From JABWBJ01 sp035646395 (GTDB lineage Bacteria; Gemmatimonadota; Gemmatimonadetes; Gemmatimonadales; Gemmatimonadaceae), in the NCBI GenBank assembly GCA_035646395.1, contig DASRPK010000138.1, positions 1-60,595 of the forward strand: DNA of 60,595 nt, read 5' to 3'. A model generated the notes under the pieces. The model was not told where the DNA came from. It was given only the letters and a program-made list of their open reading frames with translations, and did not search any database. Below, in pieces: positions 19,588 through 28,212 of this stretch (its first letter is position 1; every line of letters begins with the position of its first letter). The position numbers and the translations under genes are program-made.

Positions 19588-21077
19588 CCGATTCGCGCCG
19601 GATGCCGACTCCGGTGTCGTCGCAGAGCGTTACCGGCGACAGCGCCGGCGACGCCGCGTCCGAATCGTTCATCCGGCGTGCCGGCCGAACGCTGATCGTC
19701 TCGATCTACGGCGCGATGCGCGTGATCCGGCTGTATCCACCGGAGAACGAGGCCGTGCGCAACGCCTTGAACGACCTCGTCACCGCCGGCAAGACGCTGC
19801 TCGACCAGGACAAGGAGCTCGAGCTGCGCACCTCGGGAGAGTTCATTTTTGTGAACTCCACCCGCCTACGCCTCGACCTCGACAACTACGCCAGCTTCAG
19901 CCACCTGCTGACCGTGCTGCGGAAGTGCGGCGTGGGGACCGTGGCGGTGTCGCCGTCGGCGACGGCCCGCGACTGGCTGGTCCTCCTCTCGCAGCTCATG
20001 TCGATGAGCGCCTCGGGCGAGGACGTGATCGTGCATGACGTCGAGGAGAAGCTGCAGGCGGCTGGCGTGCTGGCGTTCGCGTTAGGCCCGCCACCGGTCA
20101 CCGATGACGACTCCGACTTCATGCGCCGCGCAAAAGAGGCGGCGAAGCGCACATATTCCCATTCGGTCGCCGTCACCCGCGACGTAATGGGGTCGGTCCG
20201 CATGGGCCAGGCCCCGAACATCAAGAAGATCAAGCGCGTCGTGCAGACCATCGTCGACCAGATCCTCAACGAGGAGACGTCGCTGGTCGGGCTGACGACG
20301 ATCCGGGACTACGACGAATACACGTTCACGCACTCGGTCAACGTCTGCATCTTCTCGGTGGCGTTAGGCCGCCGGCTCGGCCTCAGCAAGCTCCAGCTGT
20401 TCGATCTCGGCCTGGCCGCGCTGTTCCACGACATCGGCAAGTCGCGCGTCCCGCTGGGCGTGCTGAACAAGTCGGAAAACCTGACCGACGAAGACTGGCG
20501 CTGGCTTGCCGCGCACCCCTGGCTGGGTGTGCTGGCGCTGTTCCAGATCCGTGGACTGGCGGACCTGCCGTACCGTGCGATGGTGGTCTGCTACGAGCAC
20601 CACATGAAGCAGGACCTCACGGGATACCCGCGCGCCGTTCGCCCGCGCGAGCAGAGCATCTTCAGCCGGATCGTGTCGGTTGCCGACGGCTTCGACGCCG
20701 CGACCTCGCGCCGCGCCTACCAGACCACGCCGATGTCGCCGGCCGCCGTGCTGGCCGGCATGCGTGACAACCCGCGCCGCGGCTTCGACCAGACCATCGT
20801 GAAGGGCTTCATCAACCTGGTCGGCGTCTATCCGGTGGGCACACTCGTGGTTCTGGATACCTTCGAATTGGCCATCGTCCATTCCGTGAATCCCAACGCG
20901 CAGGCCATCTCGCGTCCCATCGTGCGCATCGTGAGCGACGATCGCGGTAACATCCTGTACCCCGGCGAGCTGGCCGACCTCACCGAGCAGACCTCGTCAG
21001 GCGTCTTCCGACGCACGATCATCAAGACCGACCATCCGGATCGATATGGTATCAACGTCGGCGACTACTTCCTCTGA
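19584..21077 (+). CDS. HD-GYP-type phosphohydrolase
   Basis: A 497-aa protein. Residues 1-190 are an unrecognised helical region; about 215-440 is an HD-GYP domain, the family that degrades cyclic di-GMP. Metal and catalytic residues are all present: THSVNV, LFHDIGKSRVPLGVLNK, AHPWLG, EHHMKQDLTGYP and IVSVADGFDAATSRRAYQ. The GYP signature is kept, although the usual HHE-DGSGYP reads HHM-DLTGYP, so substrate could differ. It ends 32 bp inside trpA and begins with a 4-bp overlap with the HEAT gene. Heptamers GTTAGGC at 20081 and 20363. Confidence 0.85.
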   Translation: MTDSRRMPTPVSSQSVTGDSAGDAASESFIRRAGRTLIVSIYGAMRVIRLYPPENEAVRNALNDLVTAGKTLLDQDKELELRTSGEFIFVNSTRLRLDLDNYASFSHLLTVLRKCGVGTVAVSPSATARDWLVLLSQLMSMSASGEDVIVHDVEEKLQAAGVLAFALGPPPVTDDDSDFMRRAKEAAKRTYSHSVAVTRDVMGSVRMGQAPNIKKIKRVVQTIVDQILNEETSLVGLTTIRDYDEYTFTHSVNVCIFSVALGRRLGLSKLQLFDLGLAALFHDIGKSRVPLGVLNKSENLTDEDWRWLAAHPWLGVLALFQIRGLADLPYRAMVVCYEHHMKQDLTGYPRAVRPREQSIFSRIVSVADGFDAATSRRAYQTTPMSPAAVLAGMRDNPRRGFDQTIVKGFINLVGVYPVGTLVVLDTFELAIVHSVNPNAQAISRPIVRIVSDDRGNILYPGELADLTEQTSSGVFRRTIIKTDHPDRYGINVGDYFL

Positions 21078-21846
21078 CGCGCTGCGGGAGCGCTTCGCCG
21101 CGCTGGCGCGCCAGGGACGGAAGGCGCTCGTACCGTATATCACCGCGGGGCACCCGTCACCGGAACGCTCGGTGGAGCTGCTGCGCGCCCTCGAAGCGGC
21201 GGGCGCCGACGCCATCGAGATCGGCGTCCCGTTCTCCGACCCGCTGGCCGACGGGCCGGTGATCCAGGCCAGCTCGCAGCGGGCACTCGAGCAGGGGATG
21301 ACGCTCGACCGCACGCTCGACCTGGCGCGCGAGGCGGCGCTCTCGATTCCGCTCGTGTTGTTCAGCTACCTGAATCCGGTGGTCGCGGCCGGCCCGGACG
21401 TGCTGGGCAGGGCGGCGGCGGCTGGATTTCACGGCATCCTGATCACCGATCTCCCCGTCGGCGTCGACGCAAAACGCGAGGAATGGTTAGGCACCGGGCC
21501 ATTGGCGTTCGTCCGGCTGGTGGCGCCGACGACACCCGACGACCGGATGCGGGAAATCGGGTCGCACGGGAGCGGCTTCGTCTACCTGATCAGCCGATTG
21601 GGCGTCACCGGCGCGCGGGATGACGTGCCTGACGAGTTGCCCGGCACCATCTCGCGCCTCCGGCGGGCCACGACGCTTCCGATCTGCGTGGGATTCGGGA
21701 TCTCGAACGCCGGCCAGGCAAAGCGGATCGGCGCGCTGGCCGACGGCATCGTCGTCGGCAGTGCCATCGTGAAGGCGGCGGGCGAGAGCATCGACGCGGC
21801 CGCGACATTCGCGGCAGGACTTCGCGCGGCACTGGACGAGGGATGA
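21046..21846 (+). CDS. trpA: Tryptophan synthase alpha subunit
   Basis: Cleaves indole-glycerol phosphate to indole for TrpB, 266 aa. ATG at 21046 lies inside the HD-GYP gene. ALVPYITAGHPSPERSVELL, DAIEIGVPFSDPLADGPVIQ (with catalytic Glu and Asp), ITDLPV and VGFGISNAGQAKRI are typical. It is followed by the MCP-like gene with a 4-bp overlap. Being split from trpB is unusual, because the two subunits act as one complex. Confidence 0.95.
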   Translation: MVSTSATTSSDALRERFAALARQGRKALVPYITAGHPSPERSVELLRALEAAGADAIEIGVPFSDPLADGPVIQASSQRALEQGMTLDRTLDLAREAALSIPLVLFSYLNPVVAAGPDVLGRAAAAGFHGILITDLPVGVDAKREEWLGTGPLAFVRLVAPTTPDDRMREIGSHGSGFVYLISRLGVTGARDDVPDELPGTISRLRRATTLPICVGFGISNAGQAKRIGALADGIVVGSAIVKAAGESIDAAATFAAGLRAALDEG

Positions 21847-23942
21847 GCATCCGGGTGCCGGCGGGCCTGTGGGCGCGAGTGCTCGCGATCCTCGGCACTC
21901 TCGTCCTCATTACCGGCGCCGCGGGTGATCCTCGCTGGGTCGATCATCCCTGGGCGGTCGGGCTCATGACCGTCGCGACCGCGCTGTTCAGGATGCGATC
22001 GGTGTCGATCACCAAGTTCGCTTCGTTGAACGTCGTGCAGGTCGTGGCCATGACCGGCGCGCTCGCCGCCGGCGCCACCGCCACGGCCCTCGCGCTGTAT
22101 ACCGGCGTGCTGGTCGCCGACATCTTTCATCATCGCAAGCCGTTCACGGCCGCCTGGATCAACGCGTCCCGCGAAATGACCACGCTGTATGCGGCATACG
22201 GCGTGTATGCGATTGTCGCGCTGCAGATCCCGGGCGCCTCCTCGGGGACGTTGTCGACCGAGTCGATTCCCGCGATTGCGATCTTCTTCATCGCGCACTT
22301 CCTGCTCAATCGCGCCGCATTGTATGCGACGCTCATCACCCGCAAAAAGCTGCTGCCTGACGAGCAGGCGCTGATCCTGCGTTACGAAGTCATCGTCTTC
22401 ATCGCGTCCATGGTCGCGTCGGTGGCCATCCTGGCCGCGCTGGCGTACGTCGGCAGGACGGGCTGGGTCGTACTGGCTGTGCTGCTCCTGTTCGGATCGA
22501 TGCTGCTCCGTCGCATCCTCGAGGAAGCGGTGGAAGCCGAGGAACTCAACCGCATTCACGCGATGGATGCGGTCGTCTCGGCCGATGGAAGCCTGGAGGA
22601 TTCCTTCCGGCGGATTTCGATGCTGGCAAACCGGCTGGTGAACTGGCGCGACTTCCGGATTCTTCGCGTCGACGGCGTTGACGGCGATCCGCTGGTCGTG
22701 TTCAGCGCGAACGAGGGCATGCTGGCCGCTCCCCGCCCGCCGGTGAGGGGAATGAGTCGCCTGCGCCGCACTGTGGCGGATCGCCGGCAGACGATTGTCG
22801 TCAACGACACAACCCGCGATGACCGGATATCCGAAACGCGGCCGGAGGCCCGCAGCGTGGTGGTTGCTCCACTTCGCTTTGGGGACAATCTCCTTGGCCT
22901 GCTGGAGATCGAACACCACAAGCGAGCAGCGTATGGCGAGAAGCAGCTCGTGGTCATCGAGCGGTTCGCCTCGCAATTGTCGACCACGATCCAGATCCAG
23001 GAGCTGCGCAAGCCACTGGCTGAAGCGTTAGGCCGGCTGGAATTGCAGCTCGACCGGTTGGGCGACTCGGCTCGGCTGCTGCGCAGCGGGGCCGAAACCG
23101 TGGTGGGTCTTGTGTCGGACATCAATCGCGGGATCGCCGAAGAGGCGGAAGAAGCGACGGCGAGTCGTGCTGCCGCGGACGAGTTGTACCGATCATCGTC
23201 GGCCATTGCGCGCGACGCCGGCGAGGCAGCAGCCGCGAGCGACCGGTCGGCCGTACTCGCCGCGGAACATCAGTCGACCGTTGGCAACGCGGTGGAGCGA
23301 CTCGTGACGGCGAAGGGCATCGTTGCCGATTCGTCGGCGCTCGTGGGCGACCTGCACAAGGGTGCGAAACGGATGACCGAGTTCATCCGGGTGATCCGCG
23401 ACCTGGCAGACCAGACGCACTTGCTGGCGCTGAACGCCGGCATCGAGGCGGCGCGGGCCGGCGAAGAGGGGAAGGGCTTCGCGGTCGTCGCCGAAGAAAT
23501 CCGGCGGCTGGCGTCGCAAAGCGGGCGAGTGTCCGAGGACGCCAGCGCAATCCTGAGTGGCTTTGCGGAGCAGATGGATCGCGCGACGCGACAGATGGAT
23601 CGCGGCCAGGAGATGGTCGCGGACGTCGAAGCTCTCTCGGCATCGGCGATGAGGGCGTTGGCGTCGATCCTGCAGGCCAGCGACGCGGCCGCGGCCTGGT
23701 CGCGGCGGATCGCGCTGGTGTCGACCGAGCAGGAGAAGTTGGTGGGGGTCACGCGCGACAGGGCGGAACGCATCGACGAGATTTCCAGTCGCAATCGCAC
23801 GGGCTCCGATCTGGTTTCGAAATCAGCGACTGAACAGGCGGGGGCGTTGCAGGAGCTGGAATCGGCGACACGGGAACTGCGGGAGCTTGCGACACACTTG
23901 GCCGATTTGACGCGACGGTTGACACGAATTGAGACGACATGA
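21843..23942 (+). CDS. Membrane GAF sensor with methyl-accepting chemotaxis signalling domain
   Basis: A 699-aa protein. Residues 1-225 hold about seven or eight hydrophobic helices instead of the usual two-helix periplasmic sensor; about 240-380 is a GAF domain (SVVVAPLRFGDNLLGLLEIE); about 400-690 is a long coiled coil with the MCP hairpin tip around 515-555 (RDLADQTHLLALNAGIEAAR then EGKGFAVVAEEIRRLA). No HAMP domain is evident. It is coupled to trpA by a 4-bp overlap. No che genes are in the window, so it may signal to CheA elsewhere or act outside chemotaxis. Confidence 0.82.
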   Translation: MSIRVPAGLWARVLAILGTLVLITGAAGDPRWVDHPWAVGLMTVATALFRMRSVSITKFASLNVVQVVAMTGALAAGATATALALYTGVLVADIFHHRKPFTAAWINASREMTTLYAAYGVYAIVALQIPGASSGTLSTESIPAIAIFFIAHFLLNRAALYATLITRKKLLPDEQALILRYEVIVFIASMVASVAILAALAYVGRTGWVVLAVLLLFGSMLLRRILEEAVEAEELNRIHAMDAVVSADGSLEDSFRRISMLANRLVNWRDFRILRVDGVDGDPLVVFSANEGMLAAPRPPVRGMSRLRRTVADRRQTIVVNDTTRDDRISETRPEARSVVVAPLRFGDNLLGLLEIEHHKRAAYGEKQLVVIERFASQLSTTIQIQELRKPLAEALGRLELQLDRLGDSARLLRSGAETVVGLVSDINRGIAEEAEEATASRAAADELYRSSSAIARDAGEAAAASDRSAVLAAEHQSTVGNAVERLVTAKGIVADSSALVGDLHKGAKRMTEFIRVIRDLADQTHLLALNAGIEAARAGEEGKGFAVVAEEIRRLASQSGRVSEDASAILSGFAEQMDRATRQMDRGQEMVADVEALSASAMRALASILQASDAAAAWSRRIALVSTEQEKLVGVTRDRAERIDEISSRNRTGSDLVSKSATEQAGALQELESATRELRELATHLADLTRRLTRIETT

Positions 23943-23950
23943 TTGGTAAG

Positions 23951-23979
23951 TGGACGTGGGAGGTGGGACGTGGGAGGAA
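23951..23979. repeat. Solo arm of GTGGGAN heptad repeat
   Basis: GTGGACGTGGGAGGTGGGAC and the following GTGGGAGGAA closely match the arms of the element at 11984-12119 and the copy at 4848-4877. It fills the short gap between the MCP-like gene and the HD-domain gene. Confidence 0.6.
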
Positions 23980-23994
23980 CCTGATTTTGAAACG

Positions 23995-24549
23995 ATGAGC
24001 ACTGGAACTCGGCCTACCACCGTCCAGCTTCCGTCCTGGGCTCGCGTAAGCGAGCGGCGGCTCGCGCACATCGAGCGCGTCACGGCGTTGCTGGATCGCT
24101 GGGCGGTGGAGCTCCGGCTATCGCCTGACGAGGCGCGGGACTGGCATGATGTCGGCCGGTGGCATGACGCGTTGCGTGATGCTGAGGAGGCTGAGCTTCG
24201 CCAGTGGGCCGGCGACGTGTCGCTCCCGCTGACCGTCCTCCACGGGCCGGCGGCCGCGCGACGGCTCGAATCGGAAGGTGAGACCCGCCGCGAGGTGCTC
24301 GAGGCGATCCGCTGGCATACGTTAGGCAATCCGGACTGGGGTCGCACCGGGCGGGCCCTCTACATGGCCGACTTCCTCGAACCCGGGCGTCCCTTCTCCA
24401 GGGCCGAGCGTGAATTCCTGGCCCGGACGCTGCCGAGCGATTTCGACGGGGTGTTCCGCCAGGTGTTGCATCTCCGGCTCGAGTGGACTCTCAGGGAAGG
24501 GAAGCCGGTCTTTCCCGAAACCGCGGCGCTATGGAACCAGCTGCTCTGA
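23995..24549 (+). CDS. YqeK-like HD-domain protein
   Basis: A 184-aa protein starting MSTGTRPTTVQLPSWARVSE at ATG 23995; the longer open frame upstream translates the repeat and is rejected. HD-superfamily pattern: HIERVTALLDRWAVEL, then DVGRWHDALRDA (metal His-Asp), HGPAAARRLE, and AIRWHTLGNPDW with ALYMADFLEPGRPF. The last block strongly resembles YqeK, the symmetrical Ap4A hydrolase of Gram-positive bacteria. The first motif is divergent, so activity is inferred. Its end overlaps the next gene by 19 bp; a YqeK-LytR_C pairing is familiar from nadD-yqeK neighbourhoods. Confidence 0.7.
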   Translation: MSTGTRPTTVQLPSWARVSERRLAHIERVTALLDRWAVELRLSPDEARDWHDVGRWHDALRDAEEAELRQWAGDVSLPLTVLHGPAAARRLESEGETRREVLEAIRWHTLGNPDWGRTGRALYMADFLEPGRPFSRAEREFLARTLPSDFDGVFRQVLHLRLEWTLREGKPVFPETAALWNQLL

Positions 24550-24962
24550 AGCGGATCGCCATCGTGGCGGTGGCGGCCGTGGCGCTGGTCGTGGCGGCCG
24601 TATTGTGGCGCGACCGCGGGCTGGATCCGCCGGGCACCATCAGCGTGCTGGTGCCTGACGATGTCCGGATCAAGGTCGAGGTATTGAACGCCTCGGGACA
24701 GCGCGGGCTCGCGCGTCGCGCAACGTTTGCGCTCCGCGACGCCGGCTTCGACGTGGTGCGCTTCGGCAACGATCCCGAGGGCCGGCAACTCGACAGCACA
24801 CTGGTCCTGACCCGGTCCGGCCATGACGACTGGGCCCGCCTGGTCTCTCGAGCGTTAGGCGGCGCGCGTGTCGAAGACCGGCCCGATACGACCCGGTACC
24901 TGGACGTCACCGTGCTGTTAGGCGCCGACTGGCGCCCGCCGGCGAAGCCGTTCCACCCGTAG
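24531..24962 (+). CDS. LytR C-terminal-domain membrane-anchored protein
   Basis: A 143-aa protein starting MEPAALKRIAIVAVAAVALV: one N-terminal membrane anchor (about 8-28), then an extracytoplasmic LytR_C-like domain (KVEVLNASGQRGLARRATFA, LRDAGFDVVRFGN, DTTRYLDVTVLLGADW). It lacks the catalytic LytR-CpsA-Psr part, so a cell-envelope role is only inferred. The last 45 bp overlap the end of rlmN on the other strand. Two GTTAGGC heptamers lie here (24854, 24917). Confidence 0.75.
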   Translation: MEPAALKRIAIVAVAAVALVVAAVLWRDRGLDPPGTISVLVPDDVRIKVEVLNASGQRGLARRATFALRDAGFDVVRFGNDPEGRQLDSTLVLTRSGHDDWARLVSRALGGARVEDRPDTTRYLDVTVLLGADWRPPAKPFHP

Positions 24963-26063
24963 CTGTCCGCAAGCGGCGGCGATGTCCAGGCCGCGGCTCT
25001 TGCGGACGGCAACCTCTACTCCGGCGTTCTTCAGCTCACGGGTAAAGGTGCGCATGGCCGCTGGCGTCGACGGGACGAAGTTGCCCGTCCCGCCGGGGTG
25101 CAGGGGAATGAGATTCACGAACGCCCCGCACTCGCGCGCCAGCCGGCCGAGTGCAATGGCATGTTCCAGCGCGTCGTTCACGCCGCCCAGCATCACGTAC
25201 TCGAAGGTGACGCGCCGATCGAATTTCTTCGCCGCCGCGATCACTTGAGTCAGCGGATACTTGACGTTGATCGGCATGAGCGATCGGCGCAGGTCATCCG
25301 AGGGCGCATGAATCGAGATCGCGAGCCGGAACTGCTCCGGGCGCTCGGACAACGCGACGATCCCGGGAAGCACACCGACCGTCGAAACCGTGATATGGCG
25401 AGCGCCGATGCCGAAGCCGTCAGGGCTGTTCAGGATTGTCAGCGTCGGATCGACAGCCTTCCAGTTCATGAACGGCTCGCCCATCCCCATGAACACGATG
25501 TTCGTCGGCTTGATGGGCGGATCGAGCAGCGCCAGTTCGCGTACCTGCCCCGCGATCTCGAAGGTTTCCAGGTTGCGCGCGAATCCCATCACGCCCGTGG
25601 CGCAGAAGGCGCACTGCAATGCGCACCCTGCCTGCGACGAAATGCATAACGTGAGGCGGTTGCCGTCGGGGATGGCGACCGTCTCGATCGCCTGACCATC
25701 GGCGAGTCGAAACAGGAACTTCCGCGTGCCATCCGAGGACAGCTGGTCGACATCGATGGAGAGTCGCGGAATCGAAAAGCGCACCGAAAGCTGTTCGCGC
25801 AATGCGCGGGGCAGGTCGCTCATCGCCTCGAACGACTCCACGGGCTTCACCCACACGTGCCGGAGGATCTGCCGCCCACGATAGGCAGGCTGGCCGGTTT
25901 CGGTGAGGAACGCGCTGAGTTCAACCAACGCCTGCGATGGCGTGAGATTGAGGAGATTCGTGACGGTAGCCTCTCCGGAAGCGGTCACGGCACCCCGTGA
26001 CGACGGATCCGGGTTACCTTCACGTGACCTCTCGGGGCTATTGCTGAACCTGTTGATAGCCAT
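24918..26063 (-). CDS. rlmN: 23S rRNA (adenine2503-C2)-methyltransferase
   Basis: Radical-SAM enzyme methylating A2503 of 23S rRNA and A37 of some tRNAs, 381 aa. The cluster motif is SSQAGCALQCAFCATG (CxxxCxxC), with NIVFMGMGEPFMNW, and the acceptor-region Cys in DIAAACGQLRVE near the C-terminus. The ATG at 26061-26063 gives an N-terminal extension of about 35 residues before the conserved LLNLTPSQALVELSAFL; a later start is possible but no in-frame ATG or GTG is obvious. Convergent with the LytR_C gene. Confidence 0.92.
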   Translation of the reverse strand: MAINRFSNSPERSREGNPDPSSRGAVTASGEATVTNLLNLTPSQALVELSAFLTETGQPAYRGRQILRHVWVKPVESFEAMSDLPRALREQLSVRFSIPRLSIDVDQLSSDGTRKFLFRLADGQAIETVAIPDGNRLTLCISSQAGCALQCAFCATGVMGFARNLETFEIAGQVRELALLDPPIKPTNIVFMGMGEPFMNWKAVDPTLTILNSPDGFGIGARHITVSTVGVLPGIVALSERPEQFRLAISIHAPSDDLRRSLMPINVKYPLTQVIAAAKKFDRRVTFEYVMLGGVNDALEHAIALGRLARECGAFVNLIPLHPGGTGNFVPSTPAAMRTFTRELKNAGVEVAVRKSRGLDIAAACGQLRVERLRRRAPVGA

Positions 26064-26430
26064 AGACTTAACTTAGTGGACTTCACGCCCAACGTCAAAC
26101 CGCCTAACTACCAGTCGGGCATCGCAATCCGTAGATTACGACCTCCCCATGGCAATCCCCGTACACCCGTCGGCCCCTCCCAGCACCGCACTGAATGGTG
26201 CTGCTGTTTCGTGAAGGCTGTTTTGTGAAGGATGGATCTCGAGGGTCCCACCGCCTTCCACGCGCGCGCGACGATGCATGGCCCAGCGCGTTGCACGCTG
26301 ATTCGCGCCGGCGCGATGACGCCTGGCTGACTACGAACAGCGATCGTTTTTCGTCGCGGTGAACACTACCGATACCGCGCCGTCGCCTGTGCCTGGCGAC
26401 ATTGACCACTATCCCCTCCGGAGGAATCGC
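26064..26430. other. 367-bp rlmN-aspS intergenic region and aspS leader
   Basis: No gene is seen. It holds one GCCTAAC heptamer at 26102, a perfect 7-bp hairpin CAGCACC/GGTGCTG (26181-26187 with 26197-26203), and right after it two 14-bp tandem units (26207-26220 and 26221-26234, TTTCGTGAAGGCTG and a 12/14 match). Near the end, GGAGG sits six bases before the aspS GTG. No T-box is recognised. Confidence 0.6.
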
Positions 26431-28212
26431 GTGAGCGAGGCCAGTCCATTGTCCACAGGTATGCGAACGCACACATGCGGCGCCCTGCGGCTTGAACACG
26501 TGAACCAATCCGTTCGACTTGGTGGATGGGTTCATCGCAGCCGGAACCTCGGCGGCCTCGTTTTTGTCGACCTTCGAGATCGCACCGGGATGGTGCAGAT
26601 CTCGTTCGATCCGCGCACCGCCGGTGCGGAAGCCATGGCGGTCGCCGAGCGGCTCGCGGTGGAGTCGGTGCTCCTCATCGAGGGAACCGTCGTCGCCCGC
26701 CCGCCCGAGGGGCAGAATTCGGAGCTTGCCACCGGCGACATTGAAGTCCGCGCCACGATGGCTCGTGTGGTCGGACCTGCCGTCACTCCGGCAATTCCCG
26801 TGGCGCGTGGCAAGGGTGAGAAGCTGGCCGCCGAAGAACTGCGCCTGAAGCATCGCGTACTGGATCTCCGTCGCGTAGAGCTGCAGGACAACCTGGTGCT
26901 CCGACATCGCCTGATGCAGCGCGCCCGCAGCACGATGTCGAACATGGGATTCCTCGAGATCGAAACTCCGATTCTCACCAAGCCCACACCCGAAGGCGCC
27001 CGTGATTATCTCGTGCCCAGTCGCGTGCATCCTGGCGAGTTCTACGCACTCCCCCAGTCGCCGCAGATCTACAAGCAGTTGCTGATGATGTCCGGCATGG
27101 ACCGGTACTTTCAGATCGCACGCTGCTTCCGCGATGAAGACCTCCGTGCCGACCGGCAGCCCGAGTTCTCTCAGCTGGACATCGAAGCGAGCTTCGTGAC
27201 CCAGGACGACGTATTGCACTTCATCGAGCAGGTGCTGGTCGCCATCTGGGACGAGGGCGGTGTGAAGGTGAACGCGCCGTTCCGTCGCATGGCGTGGCGC
27301 GAGGCGATGGAGAAATACGGGATCGACAAGCCCGACCTTCGTTACGCACTCGAAATCACCGACCTGACGAAACACGTCGGGGACGACGCTGCACCGTTTG
27401 TGAAAGAGGCGCTGGCGGGTGGCGGTCGCGTGCGAGGCCTGGTTGTCGAAGGCGCCGCCGATGCGTCGCGCAAGGAAATCGACGGGTTCACCGCTGTCGC
27501 AAAAGAAGCGGGAGTTGGCGGACTGATCTGGGCGAAGCGGACGGGAGAGGTCTGGGAAGGGCAGGGCGTCAAGGCCATTGGGGCCTCGGCGCTGGATAAA
27601 CTGGGTGCCCCGTTAGGCACGCTTGTGCTTGCCGTGGCGGGCAAGGATCGCGCGACATCAGCCGCCCTGCACGGCGTGCGCATGGCGCTTTCCAAACGCA
27701 CCGGATCACGCATGGTCGAAGACCATGCGTTCCTATGGATAGTGGACTTTCCGCTCTTCGAGGCAGATGAAGCCACGGGCGCACGCGTATTCGCCCACCA
27801 CCCGTTCACCTCGCCTCACCCGGAAGACACCCAGTACCTGGAGACGGAGCCGGACCGATGCCGCGCGCTTCATTACGACGCGGTGTATAACGGGAACGAA
27901 CTGGGCAGCGGCTCGATCCGCATTACCGATCCGCTCGTGCAACAGACGGTCTTCCGCCTGCTTGGAATTCCTGCCGATGAACAGCAGCGGCGATTCGGAT
28001 TTCTGCTGGATGCTCTCGCGTCGGGCGCACCACCGCACGGGGGATTTGCGCTTGGCTTCGACCGCATGACCATGTTGCTCGCCGGCGCGCCATCGTTGCG
28101 CGACGTCATTGCCTTCCCCAAAACCACCGCGGCCCGGGCGCTCTTCGAGGGGGCACCGGTTCCGATCCAGCCTGCGGACCTGAAGGATCTTCACCTCGCC
28201 GTACAGAGCTGA
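26431..28212 (+). CDS. aspS: Aspartyl-tRNA synthetase
   Basis: Class-II aminoacyl-tRNA synthetase of 593 aa. The start GTG at 26431 is chosen because a GGAGG lies six bases upstream; an earlier in-frame start would add 24 residues without similarity. Anticodon-binding OB fold at about 15-110 (LGGWVHRSRNLGGLVFVDLR), class-II motif 1 GFLEIETPILTKPTPEGARD, motif 2 FRDEDLRADRQPEFSQLDIE, bacterial GAD insertion about 290-420, and motif 3 GGFALGFDRMTMLL. Discriminating versus non-discriminating specificity cannot be decided by eye. It overlaps phoH by one base. Confidence 0.95.
   Translation: MSEASPLSTGMRTHTCGALRLEHVNQSVRLGGWVHRSRNLGGLVFVDLRDRTGMVQISFDPRTAGAEAMAVAERLAVESVLLIEGTVVARPPEGQNSELATGDIEVRATMARVVGPAVTPAIPVARGKGEKLAAEELRLKHRVLDLRRVELQDNLVLRHRLMQRARSTMSNMGFLEIETPILTKPTPEGARDYLVPSRVHPGEFYALPQSPQIYKQLLMMSGMDRYFQIARCFRDEDLRADRQPEFSQLDIEASFVTQDDVLHFIEQVLVAIWDEGGVKVNAPFRRMAWREAMEKYGIDKPDLRYALEITDLTKHVGDDAAPFVKEALAGGGRVRGLVVEGAADASRKEIDGFTAVAKEAGVGGLIWAKRTGEVWEGQGVKAIGASALDKLGAPLGTLVLAVAGKDRATSAALHGVRMALSKRTGSRMVEDHAFLWIVDFPLFEADEATGARVFAHHPFTSPHPEDTQYLETEPDRCRALHYDAVYNGNELGSGSIRITDPLVQQTVFRLLGIPADEQQRRFGFLLDALASGAPPHGGFALGFDRMTMLLAGAPSLRDVIAFPKTTAARALFEGAPVPIQPADLKDLHLAVQS

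Noticed and set aside
26102..26108. GCCTAAC as a relic attC between rlmN and aspS
   Set aside because: No GTTAGGC partner or L-box pair lies within 150 bp, so it is counted only as a solitary heptamer.
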